DNA from: Chelydra serpentina
Taxonomy: Eukaryota > Chordata > Testudines > Chelydridae
Direction of reading: 5' to 3'
Length of the DNA stretch: 64,000 nt
Assembly: GCA_037349315.1 (NCBI GenBank)
Contig: JBAIAC010000272.1
Coordinates: forward strand, 248,001 to 312,000
In this document: piece by piece, positions 19,685 through 29,992 of the stretch
How positions within the stretch are numbered: position 1 is the stretch's first letter
How the letters are laid out: the number at the start of each line of letters is the position of its first letter
Translations under genes and position numbers: made by a program
Notes under the pieces: model-generated
The model's database searches: none
Seen by the model: only the letters and a program-made list of their open reading frames with translations
Told to the model about the DNA's origin: nothing

Positions 19685-19905
19685 TGGGACAGCTCTTCTG
19701 CCACCTAACACTACTGGGTGTTCCAAGGCTTCGTCTCGCTCTCTCCAATGACGTGGGAGCCTGTCTTTTACCCGCTCGCTGTTGTGACTTGAGCGCCAGA
19801 GGGGACGTTTGATCCAGACGTCTGGTCGTGCCTGGAGTCCTGTAGGTAGGGGTGCGAGCTCCATTTCCTCTGAGTCGTGAAGCTGGGCTGCAGCCTGGCC
19901 TAGTC

Positions 19906-21597
19906 ACTTGGGCGGCGTTGGTGTTCCCCAGGAATGCTGAAGGACTGGCCTAAGGGAGGGAGGCTTAATACTCCTCCCTATCAGTCAGGGCAGAAGACGA
20001 GGGCTGCAAGAGTGAGCAGGTTGATGAGCTGGGCCTTCTAGCGTTCGGTCGGTGACGAGGTGGGGAACGTGACCTGGGAGAGGCAGCTTCTGGCCTGTCA
20101 GGAACAGCTCAGAGGTGGAGTTAGAGACCTTGTCATTAGCCCAGAAGGGTGTCATGCTCAAGACCGATCTTTTGGCTGAAGGTAATTTCCTCAGCCATGT
20201 AGTGCCCCCTGCTTCACGCGTGGTGCTGAGACCGAACACGATGGCCTTCCCCTTCTCGTGGGGCACTAGGACGTCCCTACCGAGCCAGGAGAAGTGTGGG
20301 TTTTCTGCCGGTATTGGAAGGGGGGTGGGGCACGTTGGGCTTTGGAGCCTTTTACGGCTCTACTACTGTGTTATTCAGTTTTCAGCCCGTGGCGGAGCTG
20401 GAGGGCAGGTCAGGCCCAAGGGGAACGGCGGGGCAGCCACAAAGAACACAACCGACTCTTCCGATCTGGCCGTATTTATCTTGAGCCCACTGGGTACAGC
20501 ACCGGGTTTGCGTTGGCTGATGCTGATGGAAAGGGGAGGAGATTAGGAGGCCCCCAGCTCTCTCTAGTGTTCATCCTCTCCCACCTTATGTCCTCCGGGA
20601 TTGTCAGGGGGTGGCCAGGTGGAAGGTGCTTGCATCGAAGTGCTTGGCTGGAGGTGCAGAAAGTGGGGGCTGGGATGGAGCTGCATGGGCAGCAGCACCC
20701 CAGAAGGCAGGCTGGGATCGAGGGGCCTGGGGAATATCTCAGTCCCTTTTCTGTAGGTACGATGAATGCAGCCCCCGCGCCTGGGTCTTCAGGGACAGAA
20801 TATTTCTTTGCAAAATAAAGCTTTTAATCAAAAGGGGTAAAATGAAATGGGCACCCGATGGTGCCAGAGACTAAGGAATGAGAAGCCCCAGGATTCCTGA
20901 ATCCCCATTGACTCTGAAAAGGGATTTATTTAAACTCCCTTTATTTCTATGGCTGATAAAGTATAAGCACCAAGCGATTTCAGTGGCTCTGACACAGGGG
21001 TTGCGGATGCTCTAACCGTACCTCAAATGGAATAATGATTGTGTCCCTGAGTCATTAATGGCAGGCAGGTTCCCAAAGGCAATTCCAATTGGCTCCCTGC
21101 AATTGGTGATGCTGGGCAGCAGGGGAAACGCTCTGGGTCCCACTGTCAGTTCCCCTCTGTTTTCCATCACTCCGAGTGCTTCCGACTCCTGGGTGAGGTT
21201 TTCCTTGCAAGGTCTGTATGTGACTCCGTGTGTGTAGGAAGTAAAGAGTGTGGGGCTCTCACTGAACTGAAGGAGGAAAACGGTTGGTTGAGAGACCTGG
21301 GGGAAGAATAAAAGAGGCCCAGAAGCGCGGGTGCTGGAATGGGGAGGCAGGGGGCCCTGGCCCCCAACTTTTGAAGGTAGGGGGAATATGCTCTCCAACT
21401 CTTTCCCGGTCCTAAGGGTGAGCAACAGTGGGGGAGGTTGGAGAGGAGCAACTGGTGGGTGGCATCTTGTGGAGATGGGGCAGTGTGGGGAAGGGGCTCA
21501 GGGGAAATGGGTGGGACCTCGGGGTAGGGCCATGGTTTGGGTACCTATGGACCCCACACTTTTAGGGGCTTCCACTGCTCCTGCCCACAAGGATGAC
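19906..21597. other. Gene-poor spacer; 20340-20480 repeated at 41040-41200
   Basis: No RNA or protein gene is recognised. A stretch around 20340-20480 (CTCTACTA..GTGTTATTCAG, CCCAAGGGGAA, CGACTCTTC) resembles the reverse complement of about 41040-41200, so both are copies of an unnamed repeat. Long frames lack domains. Confidence 0.45.
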
Positions 21598-21657
21598 AAA
21601 ATATTAGCAGGCTATTTTTTTTAACTACTTGGCCAGTTTGTCTAATGGGCTCATCCC

Positions 21658-21726
21658 TCTATTGGCCAGAAACCAAAGCTAGACGTCCCGCTGTAGCTAT
21701 GACTTCTGCTACTGAACCACCAATGC
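21658..21726 (-). pseudogene. tRNA-Gly relic
   Basis: Same 69-nt Gly-type relic as at 4394-4462, with the same shortened anticodon arm. The shared lesion shows the ancestor was already dead when the unit duplicated. Confidence 0.75.
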
Positions 21727-22114
21727 ACTAACTCCTCTTGTGAGACATTTCCTTCTGCACAATACTGCTGCTAGTCCAGCTATTGACTCCAGGAGACATT
21801 TTTCTTAGCCTGGTTTTTTGCGTCACTTGTGTCTCTAGCAAAGGTCAGTCCCTGGCCCTGTGGTCCAGACATCGTCATTCAAATCAAGCTTCAAGTGAGC
21901 AATTCTTTCCCATTCCCACTCTGTGGGAGGGGAGACTTTTCAAAGCCCTCTCTGTGCTACTGCACATGGCTAAGCAAAGAGAACAACCCACAAATCCCCC
22001 CTGTGCTTTGGGAGCCAGGTTTGCTGTTTGATTTCTGTATTTCAGGTGACGTCAAGCCCAGGCATTGGGATTATTTACCAGTTTCTTTGCCATGGGAGCA
22101 TTACTGTGCTCACA

Positions 22115-22190
22115 GCTGTGATGGCCGAGTGGTTAAGGCGTTGAAATCCAATAGGGTTCCCCTGCGCAGGTTTGAATCCTGCTCACAGCG
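22115..22190 (+). pseudogene. tRNA-Ser (UGA) pseudogene, 6-nt deletion
   Basis: 76 nt against 82 in the paralogue at 5746. Six bases (TTGGAG) are missing, deleting the 5' half of the anticodon stem while leaving the UGA anticodon, acceptor stem, variable arm and TTTT terminator. The B box has one change. Confidence 0.9.
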
Positions 22191-22230
22191 AGGTCTGTGT
22201 TTTAGCCACAGTTTCTAACCAGGGCAATAC

Positions 22231-23740
22231 ATCCTGCCCAGTTGCCTCGCTGACAGGGGATGCCGACATTTCTGTAAGGTGCACTGGCAGCGGGGTGAAT
22301 GTGGCTGCTGCCGCAGGCCTGGCTTTAACGCCTGGTGCTTCCTCACCTGCTTGGCTGTCTGGGGCCTTTGGTGGGGCCCTGCAGGCCGTCCCTCCCAGCT
22401 GTGAGAGAAGCGGGCTGGTGGCTCAAAGGGTTTTGCTGGGGCTGTCGGTGAGGGGGAATCGCTGGCTGAGGATGGCTCCGTGGAAGAGCTGAGCTTTGCA
22501 TGTCGTTCCGGCCTGTGGTCTCCTCTGTCATGTGGCAGTGAGTTCCACAGCTCCGGGGGGAGCTCAGCCTCCTGTAAGCCTCCCTGTCTGGGTGAGCTGG
22601 TGGGACGCGGGTGTCAGGAGAAGTCGTGGTGGCAGGAGAAGGGACGATCTCCCTGGTGGAGACGGTTTGGACAGCAGCTGGATCCTGGCCCTGGGCTCTG
22701 AGAGAGGAGCCGGAGCAGGGAGCAGGTGCTGGTGTGACTTGTGGGGCAGAGCAGGGAGCGGGTGCTGGGGTGACCTGTGGGGCAGAGCAGGGAGCGGGTG
22801 CTGGGGTGACCTGTGGGGTAGAGCAGGGAGAGGGTGCTGGGGTGACCTGTGGGGCAGAGCAGGGAGCGGGTGCTGGGGTGACCTGTGGGGCAGAGCAGGG
22901 AGCGGGTGCTGGGGTGACCTGTGGGGCAGAGCAGGGAGCGGGTACTGGGGAGACCTGTGGGGCAGATTGAACCAGCTGGAGCTGCTCAGGGCGTGTCGGT
23001 CCATCCCCAGCTGCAGGAAGGAGCCGCAGATCTCCCAGAGAGGTGGGGGCAGGGCCGTCCTTAGCCATGGGCAGAACAGACGGGCACGTAGGGCACCGCT
23101 ATGCCTGGGGCACCAGACACTCTGCCAGGAGCCGGGAGGGACGGGAAGCCGTGGGGCAGGTAAGAGCAGCGCTGGGTCCTAGAGAGAGCCCAATGCGCTG
23201 CCTGCAGCACAGTCTGGGGAGGGGATTGGCTGCTGGGGTCTCTGGGAAGGGGGGGAGGAACTTACCTGTGAGTGTGACTCTCCCCCGGCGTGAGGGGAGG
23301 CAGGCTGGGCGGCTCTGGCAGTAGCCTTTGTTGCCCCCCATAACGTCCATTCTTCTCCCCCCCTACAGAGCACCCCCCTTTCCCCTCCCCCCCACGGAGC
23401 ACCCCTCTCTCCCCCCTCCCCTCCGGTAGGGCTGGGTTGGGTAAGGTGCTGGGGGGGGGGCCGGGGGGGCTGCGTGCTGAGGAAGTAAAAAAGAAAGTAA
23501 GTCACTTCCTCGGCAGCCAGCCCAAGCAACAGGGGCCGGCTGGAATTACCACCCCCAGCTGGCTGGGCTGGGGACAGGGTGACCAGAGAGCATGTGGGAA
23601 AAACCAGGACAGGGGGTGGGTGGGGTGACCAGATGTCCCACTTGTATAGGGACAGTCCCAATTTTGGGATCTATTTTTATATAGGCTCCTATTACCCCCC
23701 ATCCCTATCCCGATTTTCCACCCTTGCTGTCTGGTCACCC
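22231..23740 (+). repeat. Segmental duplication, inverted at about 49108-52880
   Basis: Reverse complement of the 49.1-52.9 kb block once the CR1 there is set aside. It includes a 36-bp VNTR, CCATCCCCAGCTGCAGGAAGG-type spacer, a CTGCCTGCAGCACAGTCTGG landmark and a MITE at the right end. I recognise no gene in it. Confidence 0.88.
22715..22970. repeat. 36-bp VNTR, about 7 copies
   Basis: Unit AGAGCAGGGAGCGGGTGCTG plus GGGTGACCTGTGGGGC. The period is 12 codons, so frames stay open on both strands and mimic low-complexity proteins. The inverted duplicate at 51771-52420 has about 18 copies. Confidence 0.93.
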
Positions 23741-23741
23741 T
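23576..23741. mobile_element. GGGTGACCAGA-type MITE, compound
   Basis: Two successive starts (23576 and 23623) and one CTGGTCACCCT end. Probably one element inserted into or beside another. The inverted copy is at 49112-49277. Confidence 0.7.
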
Positions 23742-23915
23742 CGGTGGGGGGTAATTGCTGCCTATATAAGACAAAGCCCCAAATAGCGGAAGTGGCCCTA
23801 GAAAATCTGTGTCTGGCCAGCGGCAGGACATTAGCACTGCAGGGGAGGGGTGGGTGAGGCAGTGACATCACAAAGGCCGTTTGCAGGACCTCGGCCTATT
23901 TGTCAAAGGTGGTGG
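23742..23915 (+). repeat. Promoter-like module copy 2, left part
   Basis: Corresponds to about 6205-6355 of copy 1, ending at GTCAAAGGTGGTGG where the provirus begins. Has CCTATATAAG near 23761 and GTGACATCAC near 23863. The remainder resumes at 29993. Confidence 0.75.
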
Positions 23916-24452
23916 TGATAGAAAAGGCCTAAAAAGTAATAGGCCCAGGCCTGTATCTTTCTGCTCTTTCTCTGGCTTTAGCTCAAAAAGGGGCCTAGGA
24001 ATCAAGGACAGGATATGTATCTAGTCTCATATTAAATCATGTTAGCTATTTACTAATTAGTCCGTTTGGCACAAAAGTATATGCAGCTGTTTTCTCATGT
24101 ATCCTCAAAGATATGTAATACCAAAGGTCAAGGTATGTACCCCATATTCCCTTCTAAATGATAAATGTATCCGCAACAGATGTGTCCTGTATCCCCCTCC
24201 CCAAAATCATGTATTCTGTGTGACCTGTTATCTATAGGTTAGTGTAATGACGTATACTAAAGTTGTTTGTTACTGATTATAAAAGGAGCTCATGTCACCC
24301 ATGTAGTGTGTGTTCTTCTCTGGCATTAGTCGAGAGGAAACACCCGCTCAGCTGAACGAAAATAAAGGTGTGGTACCCGTCTTCTTGTTCTCCGTGCCTC
24401 CTTGGTGTAATTAGGTAAGCTCCAGGGGGAAACGGGCCCTATTTGGCCAACA
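23916..24452 (+). repeat. 5' LTR
   Basis: 537 bp, TG...CA. TATAAAA at 24278-24284 and AATAAA at 24361-24366 place U3, R and U5, with transcription expected to start near 24305-24310. A splice-donor-like AGGTAAGC lies near 24413. Differences from the 3' LTR: 24243 (G against A) and near 24447 (C against A). Confidence 0.95.
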
Positions 24453-24454
24453 AT

Positions 24455-24472
24455 TGGCGACTCCGCCGGGAC
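24455..24472 (+). other. Candidate primer-binding site
   Basis: Two bases after the LTR the sequence begins TGGCGACTC, as expected for the complement of a tRNA ending in ..GAGTCGCCA. The first nine bases agree with an Arg-type tRNA 3' end that I recall, but later positions disagree, so the primer tRNA is not settled. Confidence 0.6.
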
Positions 24473-25084
24473 TTCTCTCCCTGTAGAGGATGCTGACCGG
24501 CGGCCGAGGGCGATTCTGAGGAGTGGCCACCTCGAGCTATTGGTTTGCTCGGGCCTCGGGTCGTCACAATCGGCCGGGGCGGCTGCGTCCTCTCTAAAGA
24601 GAACTCCTAACGACACGGAGGCGAGACGGTGCCAGAAGAAGGGGAAGGTCCAACAGCCGGACGCGGCCACTCCGGGTGGTAAGTGCGTTTTACCTTTTGG
24701 GTTTAAAGGATATAACGCCCCCGCAGTGTGATTGGACCTCATAGGTAACCCCGGTGTGGGAAGGTATTGTGGTTGCTTAAAGGTTATGTTAAGCAAGCCA
24801 GGCAGTTAATGAATAATACCACTAATTTCACGAGCCCGTGGGCTGTACTGGATAATTACTGGGATATAGAGCAGCCCCAGGGCTTGTTTCTGTTTTTGGG
24901 GGGAGTATTGTTTTTCTTTATATTGATGTTGTATTGGAGGCCAAAATTATGATAACCAGGTCTAGGACTTAAACCGACTCCAGCCGCCCTGAGACTCCTG
25001 CGAGGGGAAACCCCGTGACCAGGATATCTTAATCGCAAGGGGGGTCGGTCGAACCCGTGACCAGGTTTACTACACACAAGCACA

Positions 25085-26226
25085 ATGGGGTCCGGACAAA
25101 GCATTTATGCTGGGACGCCCTTAGAATGTATGTTAAATAATTGGAAGGCGTTTAGACGTCAAGCTGATTATGGAATGCCATTATGTAAGGATGCTTTGAT
25201 AAAATTCTGCACTGTAGAGTGGCCAACATTTGGGGTGGAGTGGCCCGTTGGGGGAACATTGAAGTTGAAAATTGTAGGAGCTGTGCATAACGTTGTGACA
25301 AGGGATGACACAGTAGTCTGGCTGCCTGGTTAGCAAGCCTCACAGGGAGGACTCAGGCGGCCCTTGTGAGTGAGAATGTTTAAGAGAAGAGACCAGGAAG
25401 AGTGGGGGCTGATTGAGAAGCTCACTCTCCTGGCTGAAGTGATAGTGGAACAAGATAGCGAGAAAAGCAGGATCGGGCCCAGGCAGACAACAGACAGAGA
25501 TATTGGAAAAACAGGTTGGAAACTTTGAGGGCATTGTAAATTACAGGCATGGGAAATTTAAATCCCTAGAACAATAATTGAAATGGTAAAATCTGAGTTG
25601 ATTGAGTGTCAGTTTGGGAAATAAGCAAGTGATTTAAGGAAAGAGAGTGAGAAGTTAACTCTGTGGTTGCTGGAGGGAATTTAGCAGTTGAACTTTGTAA
25701 AAACGCTAAAAGAAAAAGAAGCAGAAGTTAAAAGTAAAAGGCAGTCAAAATTCTGGTAAAGGTTAATTGTGTCCCTTTTAAGTAACAATCTTTAAGCTGA
25801 GGATAGCTTTGGATCCAGAAGCAAGCCAAAAAGCATCTGTGTTAATGCAACTTACCTAGCTGATAAAGGTAAAAGTTACTGCAACCTGGTCTGCCTATGA
25901 AACAAACACAGGAACAATGGGGGTAATTCCTCTCTTTTGCCTGCAATCAACAAGGGTATTTGTATAAAAACAAATATTTTAAGCAATGACTGATGGCCCT
26001 GAAGGGTGAAAGTGGGAAAGGGGGGGGCAACACGAAGGGACAAACAGGATTGCAGGAGAAGGGAAGAGGTTCCCGTTTGGGACGAAATCAGTGTGCTATT
26101 TGTAAGGAAGAGGGGCACTGGAAGAATGAGTGCCCCCAGCGACATAACAGGAGGGAGGGAAGCAGGAATAGGACTCCACCTGTGCCCGTTTTCTATAACG
26201 AAGCGCACGGAGAGTCGGCTGTATAG
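25085..26226 (+). pseudogene. gag: gag remnant (matrix start and nucleocapsid end)
   Basis: Starts with an ATG followed by Gly (MGSGQS), a myristoylation-type N-terminus, and a matrix-like segment to a stop at 25331-25333. The middle (25334-25990) is scrambled by stops and frame changes and shows no clear capsid domain. An open end (25993-26223) contains one CCHC zinc knuckle (CAICKEEGHWKNEC), as in gammaretroviral nucleocapsid, then UAG at 26224-26226. The whole is about 1.14 kb, shorter than a normal gag, so capsid sequence is probably deleted. A 0.6-kb leader without coding signal precedes it. Confidence 0.85.
26224..26226 (+). promoter_or_regulatory. gag/pol UAG, candidate readthrough site
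   Basis: The nucleocapsid frame and the protease-RT frame are the same, separated only by this UAG. The next bases are GGAGGCCGAGGG, resembling the G- and purine-rich context after the gammaretroviral readthrough codon. GAGGCC (26228-26233) could pair with GGCCTC (26246-26251), and AGCGG near 26256 with CCGCT near 26267, so a downstream pseudoknot is possible. Readthrough is inferred, not shown. Confidence 0.65.
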
Positions 26227-28743
26227 GGAGGCCGAGGGACCCAGCGGCCTCTCCTAGCGGCACAACCCGCTGGTCTGGATCCCACGGTTATAATTGAGGT
26301 AGGGGGCCACCCAATTGAAGCCCTGATTGATACAGGAGCCGCCCTCAGCTTGCTTCCCCTTGCAGAGGCTCCCCGGGGGAGGGCTCAAGGGTGGGCTGTA
26401 GTCCAAGGGATAGAAGGACAAAGTATAAAATTGGAAAAATCTCTTCCTCTCCTAGTAAAAGTAGGAGACTGTCATATATCCCACCAATTCGTTTGTAGCC
26501 CCTCCTGTCCCATTGCGCTGCTAGGACGAGACCTGCTTATTAAACTGCAAGCGGAAATCTCGTTCAACAATAATGGGACCCTGGAGGTTAGGCTCCCTAA
26601 ACAACAAATTTCTAATTATCAAATGGCCCTTTTAAATGTTAAAAATCCTCCCCCAGCACGGCCGGAAAGCGAGAAGAATCAACTGTCAGGGGTTAACCCT
26701 GAGGTCTGGGCTGAGGAGGGAGGTTTTGCTCGGGCTCGAAATGCTTTGCCAGCACACATTTCCCTTAAGGAGGGAAGCCGCCCAGTCCGAATTCGACAAT
26801 ACCCCCTTAAGTTAACCACTCGGATCGGACTTAAACCTCTAATTCAAAAGTTTTTGCAGTGTGGGTGGTTAAGGGAAGGCACTTCCCCATATAATACTCC
26901 AATAATGGGAGTGCCTAAGCCTAATGGACAATATCGATTAGTCCAGGACCTGAGGCAGGTTAATAAGTTGATAGAAGCTCCCTATCCAGTTGTCCCAAAC
27001 CCCCATACTATTTTGAGCCAAGTCCCCAAGAGTCACGGGTGGTTCTCTGTGATAGATTTAAAAGATGCTTTCTTTTCCATACCCCTTGATCGAGAGTCTC
27101 AGAAACTGTTTGCCTTTGAATGGGAAGATCCAGATACCCGTTACAAGGCTCAGTATCTCTGGACTGTTGTCCCCCAGGGACTGACTTGTGCACCCGAGAT
27201 TTTTGGCAGCCAGCTAAAAAGAGACCTGGCCCCGTTCCTAGCTGCACATCTCTCATGTAACATAGTTCAATACTGTGACGATTTACTCCTAAGTACTGAA
27301 ACAGAGACTACTTGTAAGGAGCATACAATAGAGCTCCTTAACTTTCTTGGAGCTCAGGGATACAAGGTCTCTAGGGAAAAAGCCCAATTGGTTAAACAAC
27401 AGGTTACTTTTCTTGGATATCATCTTTGGCAGGGACGTCGTAGCCTAGGTAAGGATAGGATTCAGGCAATACTTGAAAGCCCTCAACCCCGAAATCCCAG
27501 GGAGCTAAGGGCTTTTCTGGGACTGACCGGTTTTTGCCGGCTTTGGATCCCCGACTATGGAGGGAAGGCTAAACCATTATATGAGTCCCTCACTAAAGAG
27601 GGTCTGCTTACCTGGGAATGGACTAAAGAAAAAGAAAAAGCATTTCAAGAGCTTAAAGAAGCCTTGGTTCAGCCTCCTGCACTGGCTCTTCCGGATCCCC
27701 GAAAGCCGTTCACTCTATATGTTCATGAAAGAAAAGGGGTGGCATCCGGGGTTCTATGCCAAAGGTCGGGACCGGCCTGGCAACCTGTGGGTTATTACTC
27801 CAAGGTGTTGGACCCAGTTGCCAAGGGCTGGCCAGCCTGTTTACGAGCCGTAGCCGCAACTGCTCTTCTTGTACAGGAGGCTGAGAAACTAACCTTGGGT
27901 GGGGACACTGAAGTTGTGGTACCCCATGGAATACCCCAGGTATTGGGAACAGGAGCCGGGGAAAAGCATTTAAACCCCAGTAGGCATACTAGATATGAGG
28001 TGGGACTTTTGCTGGCCCCTAACCTAACCTTTAAAACAGTTACTTCCCTTAATCCAGCTACTTTACTGCCAGATCCCCAAGTCCCTTATGGGGCTAGTCC
28101 CACCCATGATTGTATTGAAGTTTTACAACAAGAGACTAAACCTCGTCCTGATCTTTCAGATTTACCCTGGCCCAACCCGGATGTTGAAATGTATGTAGAT
28201 GGATCTAGTTATGTAGAAGATGGGAAGCGATTTACAGGAGCAGCCGTTATAGTTAAAGAGGAAGAAGTGTACAAGTTTAAGCTTAGCCCCAACCTATCTG
28301 CCCAGGCGGCGGAACTGGTGGCTCTTATTGAGGCGCTCCGAAGGGGAATTGGAAAGACTATTAATATATATACTGACAGTCATTATGCATACATGGTGGT
28401 GCATGCCCACGGAACTCTATGGAAAGAAAGGGGTTTTATTACAGCCTCAGGCCAAAGAATAGCCCATGGGGCTCTTATTAAGACACTACTTGAGGCCCTG
28501 ATGCTTCCCCTCCGGGTTGCAGTAATACATGTGCGTGCACATGGGAGGGCCCCTGATACTGACCAGCGAAAGTATAATCGATTCGCTGATCAAGCCGCGA
28601 AAGAAGCCGCACGAGAAGGGGCCATATGGCTCCTTTGGGTCCAAAATACAGAAGCCAAAACCCCGGCTCCCCACTATACGGCAGAGGAAGTTACACACGC
28701 CCTGGAGACCACAAAGCTTGGGCCAAGTGGAAAGAATGAATAG
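26227..28743 (+). CDS. pol: Protease-RT-RNase H polyprotein (pol, truncated)
   Basis: Open from the codon after UAG to TAG at 28741-28743, about 838 codons; the first ATG is at 26350, inside protease. Protease: active-site DTGA at 26329-26340 in an ALIDTGAALSLLP context. RT: VIDLKDAFFSI, a VPQGLTCAPEIF region, and catalytic YCDD at 27271-27282 (Cys where many viruses have Val or Met). RNase H: acidic residues at codons 28198 (D), 28312 (E), 28375 (D) and 28588 (D). After RNase H the frame runs briefly toward integrase, then hits a deletion junction near 28690-28700 and terminates. In the animal this would be a viral replication enzyme; here it lacks integrase. Confidence 0.93.
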   Translation, partial: GGRGTQRPLLAAQPAGLDPTVIIEVGGHPIEALIDTGAALSLLPLAEAPRGRAQGWAVVQGIEGQSIKLEKSLPLLVKVGDCHISHQFVCSPSCPIALLGRDLLIKLQAEISFNNNGTLEVRLPKQQISNYQMALLNVKNPPPARPESEKNQLSGVNPEVWAEEGGFARARNALPAHISLKEGSRPVRIRQYPLKLTTRIGLKPLIQKFLQCGWLREGTSPYNTPIMGVPKPNGQYRLVQDLRQVNKLIEAPYPVVPNPHTILSQVPKSHGWFSVIDLKDAFFSIPLDRESQKLFAFEWEDPDTRYKAQYLWTVVPQGLTCAPEIFGSQLKRDLAPFLAAHLSCNIVQYCDDLLLSTETETTCKEHTIELLNFLGAQGYKVSREKAQLVKQQVTFLGYHLWQGRRSLGKDRIQAILESPQPRNPRELRAFLGLTGFCRLWIPDYGGKAKPLYESLTKEGLLTWEWTKEKEKAFQELKEALVQPPALALPDPRKPFTLYVHERKGVASGVLCQRSGPAWQPVGYYSKVLDPVAKGWPACLRAVAATALLVQEAEKLTLGGDTEVVVPHGIPQVLGTGAGEKHLNPSRHTRYEVGLLLAPNLTFKTVTSLNPATLLPDPQVPYGASPTHDCIEVLQQETKPRPDLSDLPWPNPDVEMYVDGSSYVEDGKRFTGAAVIVKEEEVYKFKLSPNLSAQAAELVALIEALRRGIGKTINIYTDSHYAYMVVHAHGTLWKERGFITASGQRIAHGALIKTLLEALMLPLRVAVIHVRAHGRAPDTDQRKYNRFADQAAKEAAREGAIWLLWVQNTEAKTPAPHYTAEEVTHALETTKLGPSGKNE

Positions 28744-29359
28744 GACTCTTAAAGACACTCTTACAAAACTGTGCATAGAATCTGGGTTAAAGTGGCCTGA
28801 TGCCTTACCACTTACCCTTACTCGCATTCGGAGGGCCCCACGTAAGGGTTTAAAACTTTCACCCTTCGAACTGGTCTTTGGGTTTCCTCCCCGAGTACTC
28901 ATCCCGGGATACCGAGAGGACATAAACTGGGAAGTAGGGAATGACTCTTTATGGAAACAGGTATCTGCGCTGCAATCTGTTTTGTTACAGTTACATCGAT
29001 ACGCAGCACCTTTCCAGACTCTTCCTTTGGAACAACCGGTGCATTCCTTCCAGATCGGTGATCAGGTCCTTGTTAAAAAGTGGAAACGTGATCCACTCAC
29101 ACCGAGGTGGGACGGTCCGCATACTGTATCGCTCATCAGCCAGGCCGCTGTTAAGGTCCTTGGAAGCGACAAATGGACACATCATTCCCGAGTAAAGCGG
29201 TTCCTGAGCCCGGATTCAGAGGACAGCCTAACTGAAGAGGACATCAGCCCTCTGTCCTCTCCGGCTCCGGAAGCCCGGAGTGACACAGGCGAAGACTCTA
29301 CCTGGGAGTACCAAGAATTGGAGGGACTAAAAGGACTGTTTAAAAGACAGAAACAATGA
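28700..29359 (+). pseudogene. Integrase C-terminal part after internal deletion
   Basis: Read in another frame from pol. It begins just before PQSLGQVERMNRTLK, which holds the third catalytic acid of the DDE triad (GAA at 28730-28732), and continues through a C-terminal DNA-binding domain (LVKKWKRDPLTPRWDGPHTV) to TGA at 29357-29359. The zinc-binding N-terminus and the first two catalytic aspartates are absent, so several hundred base pairs are deleted; short CACACGCC-like similarity at the junction may have mediated it. Integrase cannot be active. Confidence 0.88.
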
Positions 29360-29433
29360 AACCATCCTTTGTATTTCTGGTCTGTATGTTCACTTATGCA
29401 TATAATTGGGAAAATAGGTTCATAAGCTCTTAA
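29356..29433 (+). pseudogene. env: env remnant (signal-peptide start only)
   Basis: ATG at 29356 overlaps the pol stop as ATGA, the usual retroviral overlap. About 25 codons follow with a hydrophobic leader-like stretch (FVFLVCMF), then TAA at 29431-29433 and, directly after, the polypurine tract. Surface and transmembrane domains are missing. Confidence 0.7.
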
Positions 29434-29442
29434 AATGTTTTT

Positions 29443-29455
29443 AAGGGGGGAAACT
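29443..29455 (+). other. Polypurine tract
   Basis: AAGGGGGGAAACT immediately before the 3' LTR, the expected plus-strand primer site. Confidence 0.85.
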
Positions 29456-29992
29456 TGATAGAAAAGGCCTAAAAAGTAATAGGCCCAGGCCTGTATCTTT
29501 CTGCTCTTTCTCTGGCTTTAGCTCAAAAAGGGGCCTAGGAATCAAGGACAGGATATGTATCTAGTCTCATATTAAATCATGTTAGCTATTTACTAATTAG
29601 TCCGTTTGGCACAAAAGTATATGCAGCTGTTTTCTCATGTATCCTCAAAGATATGTAATACCAAAGGTCAAGGTATGTACCCCATATTCCCTTCTAAATG
29701 ATAAATGTATCCGCAACAGATGTGTCCTGTATCCCCCTCCCCAAAATCATGTATTCTGTGTGACCTGTTATCTATAGGTTAGTATAATGACGTATACTAA
29801 AGTTGTTTGTTACTGATTATAAAAGGAGCTCATGTCACCCATGTAGTGTGTGTTCTTCTCTGGCATTAGTCGAGAGGAAACACCCGCTCAGCTGAACGAA
29901 AATAAAGGTGTGGTACCCGTCTTCTTGTTCTCCGTGCCTCCTTGGTGTAATTAGGTAAGCTCCAGGGGGAAACGGGCCCTATTTGGACAACA
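29456..29992 (+). repeat. 3' LTR
   Basis: 537 bp, same landmarks as the 5' LTR (TATAAAA 29818-29824, AATAAA 29901-29906). Ends in CA directly before the GTGG target duplicate. Confidence 0.95.

Larger units (their letters stand above)
18950..19905 (+). repeat. Gln/Lys tRNA duplication unit, inverted copy
   Basis: Reverse-oriented relative of 12296-13185 and 39165-40060. The order Lys then Gln and both spacers are retained, e.g. GAGAAAACAC/GTGTTTTCTCCTGGATC near the Lys end and GGGGACGTTTGATCCAGACG near the Gln end. Confidence 0.9.
21598..22230 (+). repeat. Duplicated Gly/Ser tRNA unit, copy 2
   Basis: Direct copy of 4340-5860 without the Penelope insertion. The tRNA-Gly relic is conserved and the tRNA-Ser is broken. 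It preserves the empty target site TGTTTGATTTCTGTATTTCAG near 22025. Confidence 0.92.
23916..29992 (+). mobile_element. Young gamma-like endogenous retrovirus, defective
   Basis: A 6.1-kb provirus with LTRs of 537 bp each, differing at only two positions that I could find, and a 4-bp target duplication GTGG (23912-23915 and 29993-29996). Order: LTR, primer-binding site, decayed gag, UAG, open protease-RT-RNase H, integrase with an internal deletion, about 25 codons of env, polypurine tract, LTR. The unoccupied site is present in the module copies near 6350 and 48945. A class I, gamma-like assignment rests on the 4-bp duplication, the single zinc knuckle, and gag and pol sharing a frame across UAG. 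It cannot complete a replication cycle alone. Confidence 0.95.

Noticed and set aside
20115..20818. Several 100-170-codon frames
   Set aside because: Different overlapping frames in GC-rich spacer, part of it an unnamed repeat also at 41 kb; no recognisable domain.
24767..24952. 61-codon frame with a hydrophobic stretch in the proviral leader
   Set aside because: Lies upstream of gag where no gene is expected and matches no retroviral accessory protein I know; probably chance.
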